Shown in pieces: positions 1 through 5,932 of a stretch of DNA of 6,448 nt. The translations under genes and the position numbers were made by a program. The stretch covers positions 1-6,448 of the forward strand of contig JBBRLG010000432.1 in the NCBI GenBank assembly GCA_038231495.1. Reading direction: 5' to 3'. The notes beneath the pieces are model-generated. The model saw only the letters and a list, made by a program, of their open reading frames with translations, had not been told where the DNA came from and searched no databases. Origin of the DNA: JBBRLG01 sp038231495 (GTDB taxonomy: Bacteria; Planctomycetota; Planctomycetia; Gemmatales; Gemmataceae). Numbering within the stretch: position 1 is the first letter of the stretch; the number at the start of each line of letters is the position of its first letter.

Positions 1-2
1 GA

Positions 3-20
3 GCCGCTTGCGGCTACGAC
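3..20. repeat. Short palindromic repeat, left copy of an 18-bp inverted pair
   Basis: The 18 bases GCCGCTTGCGGCTACGAC occur here and as an exact reverse complement at 6423-6440. The first 12 bases form a small hairpin, GCCGC and GCGGC around TT. It looks like a REP-like dispersed palindrome rather than the end of one large element, because the enclosed genes look like ordinary chromosomal genes. Only the sequence match is certain. Confidence 0.6.
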
Positions 21-82
21 CGGGGGCGGCGCGATCCCCAAATGGTTTGCCACACTCCCACCCCATTTCCGGGAAGATTTCG

Positions 83-111
83 CTGGCAATTGCCGGCGAA
101 AACGTTATTCT
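83..111 (+). promoter_or_regulatory. Candidate sigma70-type promoter of the exported repeat protein
   Basis: A -35-like CTGGCA (83-88; 4 of 6 matches to TTGACA) lies 17 bases upstream of a -10-like TATTCT (106-111). The ATG at 154 would then have a leader of about 35 bases. The -35 region is embedded in an imperfect 18-bp palindrome at 81-98, centred on the perfect palindrome GGCAATTGCC (85-94), which could be an operator. Predicted from motif and spacing only. Confidence 0.4.
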
Positions 112-143
112 TGAAGGGTTGCTTCGCCCGGTCCCCCTGGATT

Positions 144-147
144 GAGG
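144..147 (+). promoter_or_regulatory. Ribosome binding site that fixes the start at 154
   Basis: GAGG at 144-147 sits six bases before the ATG at 154. This favours 154 over the in-frame TTG at 142, which lies before this site and would add four residues in front of an otherwise well-formed signal peptide. Confidence 0.6.
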
Positions 148-153
148 ACTGCC

Positions 154-2142
154 ATGAGGAAGTCGTTGCTGCTGGGCGTTTGCGCCGCCGCCGTATTGGC
201 CCTGCTCAACCCGCCGGCGCGGGCCGTGGACCCGGCGTCGGTCCAGAAGGCCGTGGACGCCGGCGCGGCCTACCTGAAATCAACGATAAACCAGGACGGC
301 AGCTGGGGGATGGGCGGCATCAACAACGGCAACAACAACGACATCGGGGCCACCGCCCTTGTCGCCCTGACGCTGTTGGAGTGCGACGTTCCGCCGGGCG
401 ACCCCGTCCTCAAAAAGGCCGCCGACTACATGCGGGCGGCGGCCGTCACCGATAAGAGTACTTACAACATCTCGCTTTTGATCCTGTTCCTCGACAAGTT
501 GCGCGACCCCGTCGATGTGGCCCTTATCGAATCGCTGACGGTGCGCCTGCTTGCGGGGCAGAATCCGCAGGGCGGTTGGGGCTACCTCTGCCCGCAGATT
601 CCGGAGGAGGAAGTCAAGCGCCTCAGCGGCCTGGTCAAGGACCGGGTGGAGTTGAAGGCCGGTACCACGCTGCCCAAGGGCGGCGGCGATACCAAGCGGA
701 CTCCGCAGGAACTGCCCAACGAAATTAAGACGCAGTTGATGCTAATTAACCGCGGCGGTGCGGCAGGTGGCGGTGGCGGTCCCATCGGCCCGCTCGTGCC
801 CGGCGGTGCCGGCAACGAAGTCGCGGGCGGCGGTGCCGGCGACAACTCCAACACGCAATTCGCGACCCTGGCTCTGTGGGTGGCGCGCCGGCACGGCCTG
901 CCGGTCGATGTCGCCCTGGGCCGCGTGGCCGTCCGCTTCCGCAAGTCGGTCAACGCCGACGGCGCCTGGGGCTACTTGATGCAAGTGCTGCCGGGCGGCA
1001 ACAACTCCACGGCACCGATGACCTGTGCCGGCTTGCTGGCGCTCGCGGTGTCCTACGGCGTGTCCGGCGAGCAACACGAGGAAAGGACGTTGAAGGCGCT
1101 CCCCAAGGACAAGCTGAGCGAAAAAGACAAGGACGCCGAGGGCAAGCCGCGCGTGCCGGCTGGCCCGGACATCAGTAAGGACGTTGTCATAACCCGGGCG
1201 CTGACCTCGCTGGCCACCGCGATCGGCCAGCCGACGGAAAAGCTCAAGGCGGCGGGCAAGCCCGCGGCTGTCCCGCAGATCGGCGGCCAGTCGTTCTACT
1301 TCCTGTGGTCGCTGGAGCGCGTGTGCATGGCCCTGGACCTGGACACGGTCGGCGGCAAGGACTGGTACGAATGGGGTGCCGAGATTCTGCTCGCCAACCA
1401 GAAGGGCGACGGCAGTTGGGAGGGCGAATACGCCAACTACCGGGCGGACACCTGTTTCGCCATCCTGTTCTTGAAGCGGGCCAACTTCGCGCGCGACCTC
1501 AGCGCGCACCTCAAGGGCAAGCTGGAAAAGCGTGAAGTCCGCGGCGGCGTCGGCGGCGAAGGCCTCAAGGAGAAAATCGGCAGCGGCGAGAAGCTGGGCG
1601 GCGGCGTGACCAAGCCGGGCGAAGGCGTGCCGGACAAGCCGGTCGATCCCAAAGTTTCGCCCAAGCCGGTCGTCGAGAACCGCGCGGGCGAGCAGATGGC
1701 GCGGGAGGCGCTCGACGCGAAGGGCGAGCGGCAGGAGAAGTTGCTAACCGACCTGCGCGACGGCAAGGGCCGGCAATACACCGAGGCTCTGGTCGTGGCC
1801 GTCAACCGCCTGGACGGTGACGCGAAGAAGTCGGCCCGCAAGCTGTTGGCGGAACGGTTCGCGAAGGACAGCGCGACTCAGCTGACGGATTACCTGGACG
1901 ACCGGGACGTGGAAGTCCGCCGGGCGGCCGTGCTGGCCTGTGCGTTGGCGGAGAGCAAGACGCACGTGCCGCAGTTGATCGGCCTGTTGCGCGACCGCGA
2001 ACCGCTGGTGGCGCGTGCCGCGTGGGCCGCGCTGAAGAACATGACCAATCAGAACTTCGGCCCGACCGCCGACGCTACTGACGCCGACAAGGACAAGGCC
2101 ATCGACACCTGGCGCGAGTGGTGGAAGAAGAACGGGAAGTAA
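154..2142 (+). CDS. Exported prenyltransferase/squalene-oxidase-repeat protein with C-terminal HEAT repeats
   Basis: The product has 662 residues. Residues 1-24 form a signal peptide: Met-Arg-Lys, a Leu/Ala core and an ARA cleavage site before VDP, so the protein is exported. Residues 25-150, 230-305 and 380-450 resemble the alpha-toroid repeats of the squalene cyclase/prenyltransferase superfamily, each with a QW-like motif: QDGSWG (47-52), QNPQGGWGY (136-144), NADGAWGY (267-274) and QKGDGSWEG (416-424). A Gly-rich linker (201-230), a charged linker (307-342) and a Pro/Lys/Gly-rich linker (460-515) separate the blocks. Residues 540-632 form about three HEAT-like helical pairs, and the C-terminus ends in TWREWWKKN (652-660). 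The DXDD acid motif of squalene-hopene cyclases is absent, so cyclase activity is unlikely; a binding or scaffold role outside the cytoplasm is inferred. Similar proteins are common in planctomycetes with no proven function. The gene converges on the minus-strand operon. The domain call is firm and the role unknown. Confidence 0.88.
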   Translation: MRKSLLLGVCAAAVLALLNPPARAVDPASVQKAVDAGAAYLKSTINQDGSWGMGGINNGNNNDIGATALVALTLLECDVPPGDPVLKKAADYMRAAAVTDKSTYNISLLILFLDKLRDPVDVALIESLTVRLLAGQNPQGGWGYLCPQIPEEEVKRLSGLVKDRVELKAGTTLPKGGGDTKRTPQELPNEIKTQLMLINRGGAAGGGGGPIGPLVPGGAGNEVAGGGAGDNSNTQFATLALWVARRHGLPVDVALGRVAVRFRKSVNADGAWGYLMQVLPGGNNSTAPMTCAGLLALAVSYGVSGEQHEERTLKALPKDKLSEKDKDAEGKPRVPAGPDISKDVVITRALTSLATAIGQPTEKLKAAGKPAAVPQIGGQSFYFLWSLERVCMALDLDTVGGKDWYEWGAEILLANQKGDGSWEGEYANYRADTCFAILFLKRANFARDLSAHLKGKLEKREVRGGVGGEGLKEKIGSGEKLGGGVTKPGEGVPDKPVDPKVSPKPVVENRAGEQMAREALDAKGERQEKLLTDLRDGKGRQYTEALVVAVNRLDGDAKKSARKLLAERFAKDSATQLTDYLDDRDVEVRRAAVLACALAESKTHVPQLIGLLRDREPLVARAAWAALKNMTNQNFGPTADATDADKDKAIDTWREWWKKNGK

Positions 2143-2156
2143 CGACCTTTGCACCG

Positions 2157-2188
2157 GCACTCTTTGGAGTGCGGCGGCTCGACGTTGC
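2157..2188 (+). terminator. Hairpin-forming 3' element after the exported repeat protein gene
   Basis: Fifteen bases after the TAA stop, GCACTC and GAGTGC (2157-2162, 2167-2172) form a 6-bp stem with a TTTG loop. Next, GCGGCG and CGTTGC can pair with two G-U wobbles (2171-2176, 2183-2188), sharing two bases with the first stem, so the two hairpins are partly exclusive. A T-rich tract, TTTCTTTCTG, follows from 2189. This is compatible with transcription termination, although the T tract is interrupted. A related element follows the kinase stop at 3401-3425. Confidence 0.45.
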
Positions 2189-2199
2189 TTTCTTTCTGT

Positions 2200-2333
2200 G
2201 TAACCGTTCACCGGCAACTTCTCCCCCCCTTACGAAGGGGGGGTAGGGGGGGTTAAGAACGATTGCAGTACGCGGTCATCGCGCTATTTCCACCCCCCCT
2301 ACCCCCCTTCGTAAGGGGGGAGTGAACGGTTAC
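2200..2333. mobile_element. 134-bp MITE-like element with 12-bp terminal inverted repeats
   Basis: The ends are exact inverted copies: GTAACCGTTCAC (2200-2211) and GTGAACGGTTAC (2322-2333). They continue inward as C/G-run arms (2222-2252 and 2293-2321) that can pair over almost their full length; the left arm has a 10-base interruption at about 2212-2221. A 40-base loop (2253-2292) separates the arms. The element is flanked directly by the 8-bp direct repeat CTTTCTGT (2192-2199 and 2334-2341), as expected of a target-site duplication. It has no coding capacity. An alternative is that the direct repeat belongs to a tandem partial copy (2334-2368), since AACCGTTC and another C/G hairpin follow it. 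Confidence 0.5.
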
Positions 2334-2368
2334 CTTTCTGTAACCGTTCGCCCCCCTTACGAAGGGGG
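2334..2368. repeat. Partial copy of the C/G-run palindrome next to the 3' end of the minus-strand operon
   Basis: CTTTCTGTAACCGTTCG is followed by a perfect 7-bp stem with an ACG loop (CCCCCTT 2352-2358, AAGGGGG 2362-2368). It repeats the left part of the neighbouring 134-bp element. The stem lies eight bases beyond the stop of the minus-strand gene ending at 2377 and could limit read-through, but no T tract follows it on that strand, so it is not a canonical intrinsic terminator. Confidence 0.55.
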
Positions 2369-2376
2369 ACGACCGG

Positions 2377-2829
2377 TCATGTGTTTTTCTTGAGGGACGG
2401 ACAGATTTCGTGATCGGGGTCGTACCAGAGCAGCTTGAACGCCCGGCCGTCGCGGATGCCCCACACCCGCTGTTCCCCGCTGAGTCGGAAGCGGAAGAGG
2501 GTGTCGTAGTCGTCCAGGCCAAGTTCTTTGAGCCGATCCCTGGCTTCCTTGATCAGACTTTCAACGGCCACGTCGTGGTTACGTTTCTTGTCCTGGTAGA
2601 TAAAACCCCAGGTCATGGACTCGTACTGGCGGAGTTTAACGTAGATTTCCGACCACAGAGCCTCTTCCATCTCGCAACGACTCTTGCCCCAGGCACCGTC
2701 CCGGTCGAAAATCGCGAGGCACCACGCCGGCGTTTGGTGGTTCGTGTCGGGAATCGTGCCGGCACGCGCGGCCTTCCCGCCGGGGACAACCTGGGCCTTC
2801 GGCTGTTTCTGGTTTTTCGGCTTCCCCAT
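2377..2829 (-). CDS. Uncharacterised protein, putative toxin partner of the Panacea protein
   Basis: The product has 150 residues. The start is the ATG at 2829-2827, one base after the TGA of the upstream Panacea gene (TGA-G-ATG), so translation is probably coupled; no separate ribosome site is visible. Residues 1-33 are a Lys/Gln/Gly-rich, probably disordered leader. A compact domain runs from about 34 to 150: TPAWCLAIFDRDGAW (33-47), a helical stretch with QYESMTWG (68-75), H85, a Lys/Arg/Glu helix (86-104), then a beta-rich end with RFRLSGEQRVWGIRDG (113-128) and LLWYDPDHEICPS (133-145). No signal peptide or membrane segment is visible, so it should be cytoplasmic. The ends of this domain recall a family of small conserved hypothetical proteins, but I cannot name a characterised member. 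The toxin role is inferred from gene order. The R-x-R-x-S-G-x-x-R strand pattern loosely recalls RelE-type ribonucleases; this is speculative. Conserved-looking H85, R113, R121, D137 and H140 are candidate functional residues. Confidence 0.72.
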   Translation of the reverse strand: MGKPKNQKQPKAQVVPGGKAARAGTIPDTNHQTPAWCLAIFDRDGAWGKSRCEMEEALWSEIYVKLRQYESMTWGFIYQDKKRNHDVAVESLIKEARDRLKELGLDDYDTLFRFRLSGEQRVWGIRDGRAFKLLWYDPDHEICPSLKKNT

Positions 2830-2830
2830 C

Positions 2831-3265
2831 TCAGAGTCCGCCGTAGTATTCCGCCATCAGCGCGTGCGTAATCTCCCGGCTCCCTCGTTCGTTGGGGAGC
2901 AAGCCCTTGCGGGCCTCCCGCCACGGTCCTTCGCCGTGCGACAGGTCACTCAGCCACTGGGCGTCCCGGTGGCCGTAGAATTCCAGCACCTTGTCAATCG
3001 TGTCCTTTTGGGGCGGTCCCAGTCGGTCGGGGTCGGCATCGCCGAGCTTGTGACGGTCCGCCTTGAAGGAACCTTGGAGGACGGCGAACAGTTGGGGCAC
3101 GACGGGGCCGTTGACCCACGCTTCGATTTTTTCCGGGAACAGCGGCTCGTCGTCCCAGACGAGCGACCACGCCTGGGCGTAGTACACCAGTTTTTGCAGC
3201 TTCATGTGCGAGACGGAAGGAGTCTTGTCCAGAATAGAGGCGGCGACATCAAACACGCTGGCCAT
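2831..3265 (-). CDS. Panacea-domain (GepA/SocA-like, DUF4065-type) protein, putative antitoxin
   Basis: The product has 144 residues and consists almost entirely of one Panacea domain. Visible hallmarks are the N-terminal helix ASVFDVAASIL (2-12), MKLQKLVYYAQAWSL (21-35), EAWVNGPVVPQLF (48-60), LSHGEGPWREAR (108-119) and the C-terminal EITHALMAEYY (131-141). Panacea domains are established antitoxin modules that neutralise several unrelated toxins; related SocA and GepA proteins act as protease adaptor or phage-associated proteins. The start at 3265 is chosen because the domain begins there. The frame is open to an upstream ATG at 3460, but that would add 65 residues without Panacea character and overlap the end of the kinase gene. 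No strong ribosome site precedes the ATG. The gene is first in a two-gene operon, with its stop one base before the next ATG. Direct binding and neutralisation of the downstream product are inferred. Confidence 0.9.
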   Translation of the reverse strand: MASVFDVAASILDKTPSVSHMKLQKLVYYAQAWSLVWDDEPLFPEKIEAWVNGPVVPQLFAVLQGSFKADRHKLGDADPDRLGPPQKDTIDKVLEFYGHRDAQWLSDLSHGEGPWREARKGLLPNERGSREITHALMAEYYGGL

Positions 3266-3276
3266 GGGGCACCGGT

Positions 3277-3335
3277 CGTTCAAGGTGGTCAGTGTACAGA
3301 CGTTTCTTGTTAATCGAGTATACCACCGTTCAAGG
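3277..3335 (-). promoter_or_regulatory. Pair of CGTTCAAGG repeats, candidate operator of the small operon
   Basis: CGTTCAAGG occurs at 3277-3285 and again at 3327-3335, exactly 50 bases apart, about five helical turns. The second copy lies between the candidate -35 and -10 boxes and the first lies in the leader just before the Panacea start. This layout would suit autoregulation by the encoded complex. It is a pattern observation; no binding protein is shown, and the Panacea protein has no recognisable DNA-binding domain. Confidence 0.3.
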
Positions 3336-3345
3336 ACCGTGGAAA
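3317..3345 (-). promoter_or_regulatory. Candidate promoter of the Panacea operon
   Basis: On the minus strand TTTCCA (3345-3340; 4 of 6 matches to TTGACA) and TATACT (3322-3317; 5 of 6 matches to TATAAT) are separated by 17 bases. A TGG immediately precedes the -10, resembling an extended -10. The predicted leader to the ATG at 3265 is about 45 bases. An AT-rich TTTATTTGCGG (3359-3349) sits three bases upstream of the -35 and could act as an UP-like element. Confidence 0.5.
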
Positions 3346-3400
3346 CCCCCGCAAATAAATGGCGGCTTCTCACGACACCCTTTCTTTCCCAATTGTCGCG

Positions 3401-3425
3401 AGCCGCTCGACGTTGCACTCCAAAG
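3401..3425 (-). terminator. Palindromic 3' element after the kinase gene
   Basis: Starting one base after the kinase TAA, the minus strand reads CTTTGGAGTGC (3425-3415), then a GC-rich segment ending in GGCT (to 3401). The 11-base CTTTGGAGTGC is identical to 2162-2172 after the other large gene, in the same orientation to its gene. The inner GCTCGACGTTGC (3405-3416 on the plus strand) also occurs at 2177-2188, so it is flipped relative to the 11-mer. It probably folds as part of a 3' hairpin; the T tract expected of a classical terminator is missing here. Confidence 0.35.
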
Positions 3426-3426
3426 G

Positions 3427-5880
3427 TTATGGCAACCTTGTGCGATCGATCAAACGGCACAGGAACATCGACCGCTTGCCGCGACTGGTGAGGTTTAACC
3501 CTTCACCTGTCGTGCCGAACGTGGCACTGCCGTTGAAATAGCCGCAGAAAAAGACGCCGCCTTTGCCGTCAACGGCCACATTCGTCCCGCAATCCTCCTC
3601 GGTGCCGCCGATGCGGTGCGCCCAGACAACGAAGCCGGCTGCGTCTAACTTGATCAAACAGGCGTCGGCACCACCCGCACTGGTAAGCGAGGTAGGGGCA
3701 ACCGCCGGCTTGAAGTTGACCGTGCCCCAAATACAGCCCGCCACGTATATTTCGGACGCCGAATTGACTGCCAACGTCCCCCGAGAACCCGACTCCATCG
3801 GGCCGTATTGTCGCGCCCACAGCGGTTGACCGTCCGGCTTTAGTTTCGCGACAAACAGGTTGTAGTCGCTAGTCACGAGCTGATCTGGCGAGCTTTTAGA
3901 ACCGAATTGCACTCTTCCGTGGAAGACACCGGCGACAAAGAGGTTCCCTTCCGCATCAACCTTGATGTCCATGCAATTGCCCGGACTACCGCCCAGGTTG
4001 TGGACCCACTCGAAGGTGCCGTCGGCTGTCAGCTTGGCCATAAAAATCTGCTGTGCGCCGACCGCCACGAGGTTTTGTCCACCCGCCATCGGCTTAAAAT
4101 CGACCGTGCCCGAAAAGTGACCCGTCGTGTAAACGTCGCCTTCACCGTTCACTGCGATCCCCTCGGCCCGCGCACTGCCATCACCTCCAAAATATCTCGC
4201 CCAGAGAAGCTCGCCTTTCGGGTTCACCTTCACCGCGAAGGCCGAATCCTTTCCCTCGACGCCCATGTTCACCGCGGCACCACGGGGGTTGAAATTGCCA
4301 ACGCCCCGGAACTGGCCGCAGAGGTGAATGTTGCCCTCCTTGTCGAGAGCAAGGCCCGTTGGAAAATCAAATCCGTCGCCGGCCATCTGGCACGCCCATT
4401 CGACGCCCCCGTTGGTATCCATCTTCAGCAAGAAGATGCCACGGCCGGGGCACGTCAGCGTAGTGCGTTTGAGATCGGTGGTATCGATTTCGAGCGTACC
4501 GTCAAAATGGCCGGCAACGTAGATTTTGTTATTTTGATCGACCGCAATCACTGACGCCTCATCTCTTCCCTTGCCGCCGAACGGCTCGACCCACTGCACA
4601 TCGCCTTGGGGGCCATACTTGGCGACGAAAGCGGCAGGACCGCTGGTGCTCTCGATAAATCGCGTCGCCCCGTCTTTGCCGTGGGCCGGACCGAAGAAAA
4701 TGCCGCCGTCAAACTGTCCCGCTACATAAAGGAAGCCTTCGGAGTCCGTGGCCACGCTCGTCGCCACGGCGTTGGAATTCTGCCCGCCGGCCTGGACCGC
4801 GAAGACCGTTTCCACAGCACTGGTTCTCTGGTTCCACCAGAAGCCCACGCCGATCAGTGCGACAACGGCCACAAGTCCCGCCGCCAATGCCGCCGCCCGT
4901 CGCGGCCGGCGCGGACGCCAGCGGAGCATCCGGATCCCCAGGCCCGGTTCGCGCGGCGTGAGGGGTTTGCCGTCCAGGAACCGGCGCAGGGCGTCGGCCA
5001 GTTGCCGGCAGTCGGCGTAACGCTCCGCCGGGTTTTTGTTCAGGCAGCGCAAACAGATCGCTTCCAGGTCGCGCGGCAAATCCGGTTTGATTTGGCTGGG
5101 CATCGGCGGCGGCTGGTCCTGGTGCAGAAACCGCAGCAAGTCCGGCGTGCCGGCGAAGGGCGGCCGGCCGGTGAGCAGTTCAAACAACAAGACGCCGAGG
5201 CTGTACTGGTCGGCGACCGGCGACGGTTCGGGGTTTAGGCCCGTCGCCTGTTCCGGGGCCGTGTACAGCGGCGTGCCGAGGACCGCCCCGATCTGCGTCA
5301 GCTTTTCAACGTGTTCCGGCCGCGCCGCCAGGCCGAAATCGGTCAACAGCGGCTGCCCGTGTTCGTCGAGCATGACGTTGGCCGGCTTCACGTCGCGGTG
5401 GACGACACCTTGCCCGTGGGCGTAACGCAGCGCCTCGGCCAGGCAAAGCACGATTTGTGTACTGCGCCGGTAATCGAGATCATTCATGGCCACAGCCTCT
5501 TCGAGCGTCCGCCCCGCAATGAAGGCGGAGGCGATGTAATAGCGGTCGCCGTCGCGGCCGGCGTCGTACACGGGTACGATGTACGGGTGGCGCAACCGGG
5601 CGGCAGCGGTGGCTTCGCGCAGGAAGCGTTCGACGCCCAAACGGTTGTCCTTGGCGAACGGCTTGGCGATCTTCAAAGCCACGTCGCGGTCGAGTTGCGG
5701 GTCGTGGGCTAGGTAGACGATGCCGAACGCACCTTCGCCCAGGCGCGAGCGAATCTGAAAGCGGCCGACGGCTGCCGGCAACGACGGCTCGTCGGTGGGC
5801 TGCGTTGCCAGGGGTTGCGAATCGGTAAGGGTGGCGTCGCCGTTGACCGCAACGGGGGCAGTGCGTAGGTTGGCCGTCAT
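3427..5880 (-). CDS. Membrane-anchored Hanks-type Ser/Thr protein kinase with C-terminal seven-bladed beta-propeller
   Basis: The product has 817 residues. The kinase domain (about 40-302) has every catalytic hallmark: glycine loop GEGAFGIVY (48-56), lysine K70 in VALK, αC glutamate in FLREA (E89), HRDVKPANV (161-169; catalytic D163), DFG (181-183), APE (208-210), D224 before QYSLG, and R287. It should be an active kinase. A basic patch, RWRPRRPRR (320-328), precedes one membrane helix (329-349), placing the kinase in the cytoplasm and the rest outside. Residues 356-817 contain seven repeats of 64-70 residues, each with a D-x-x-G-x-(I/V/L)-Y-V-A-G-x-F-x-G-like signature (near 375, 445, 509, 574, 638, 702, 767) and most with an A-K-L-x-x-x-G-x-x-x-W strand; they resemble SBBP-type propeller blades. 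The ligand is unknown. The start is the ATG at 5880, with GAGGT eight bases upstream. Kinases of this kind are numerous in planctomycetes. Substrates cannot be read from the sequence. Confidence 0.93.
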   Translation of the reverse strand: MTANLRTAPVAVNGDATLTDSQPLATQPTDEPSLPAAVGRFQIRSRLGEGAFGIVYLAHDPQLDRDVALKIAKPFAKDNRLGVERFLREATAAARLRHPYIVPVYDAGRDGDRYYIASAFIAGRTLEEAVAMNDLDYRRSTQIVLCLAEALRYAHGQGVVHRDVKPANVMLDEHGQPLLTDFGLAARPEHVEKLTQIGAVLGTPLYTAPEQATGLNPEPSPVADQYSLGVLLFELLTGRPPFAGTPDLLRFLHQDQPPPMPSQIKPDLPRDLEAICLRCLNKNPAERYADCRQLADALRRFLDGKPLTPREPGLGIRMLRWRPRRPRRAAALAAGLVAVVALIGVGFWWNQRTSAVETVFAVQAGGQNSNAVATSVATDSEGFLYVAGQFDGGIFFGPAHGKDGATRFIESTSGPAAFVAKYGPQGDVQWVEPFGGKGRDEASVIAVDQNNKIYVAGHFDGTLEIDTTDLKRTTLTCPGRGIFLLKMDTNGGVEWACQMAGDGFDFPTGLALDKEGNIHLCGQFRGVGNFNPRGAAVNMGVEGKDSAFAVKVNPKGELLWARYFGGDGSARAEGIAVNGEGDVYTTGHFSGTVDFKPMAGGQNLVAVGAQQIFMAKLTADGTFEWVHNLGGSPGNCMDIKVDAEGNLFVAGVFHGRVQFGSKSSPDQLVTSDYNLFVAKLKPDGQPLWARQYGPMESGSRGTLAVNSASEIYVAGCIWGTVNFKPAVAPTSLTSAGGADACLIKLDAAGFVVWAHRIGGTEEDCGTNVAVDGKGGVFFCGYFNGSATFGTTGEGLNLTSRGKRSMFLCRLIDRTRLP

Positions 5881-5888
5881 GCGGAGCT

Positions 5889-5893
5889 ACCTC
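5889..5893 (-). promoter_or_regulatory. Ribosome binding site of the kinase gene
   Basis: The minus strand has GAGGT eight bases before the ATG at 5880, complementary to the 16S rRNA tail. It supports the chosen start. Confidence 0.55.
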
Positions 5894-5932
5894 AAGGGAA
5901 CGAACCGGGTGTATCGTGTTGTAGAGGTAGTG

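Noticed and set aside
142..153. TTG start at 142 for the exported protein
   Set aside because: The ribosome site GAGG at 144-147 lies inside that extension and is correctly placed for the ATG at 154, which also starts a normal signal peptide.
742..1509. 255-residue open frame on the minus strand, antisense to the exported protein gene
   Set aside because: The product is Arg/Gln/Ala/His-rich with no domain, and the plus-strand frame has a signal peptide and QW motifs. It is a GC-driven shadow.
154..2142. Squalene-hopene cyclase
   Set aside because: Only QW-type repeats are present. The DXDD motif is missing and the protein is exported, so the enzyme name is not justified.
2352..2368. C/G hairpin as a classical intrinsic terminator of the small operon
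   Set aside because: The stem is strong, but no T tract follows it on the minus strand, and the same palindrome recurs within the neighbouring repeat, so it is listed as a repeat.
2200..2368. CRISPR-like array from the repeated C/G units
   Set aside because: The copies alternate in orientation, differ in length and have no regular spacers, and no cas gene is present.
3266..3460. Upstream ATG at 3460 as the start of the Panacea protein
   Set aside because: It would overlap the end of the kinase gene, add 65 residues unlike the family, and run through the best promoter candidate.
3907..4554. 215-residue open frame on the plus strand opposite the propeller
   Set aside because: It mirrors the repetitive propeller-coding sequence, which keeps the antisense frame open. 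The kinase frame has clear repeats and catalytic motifs.
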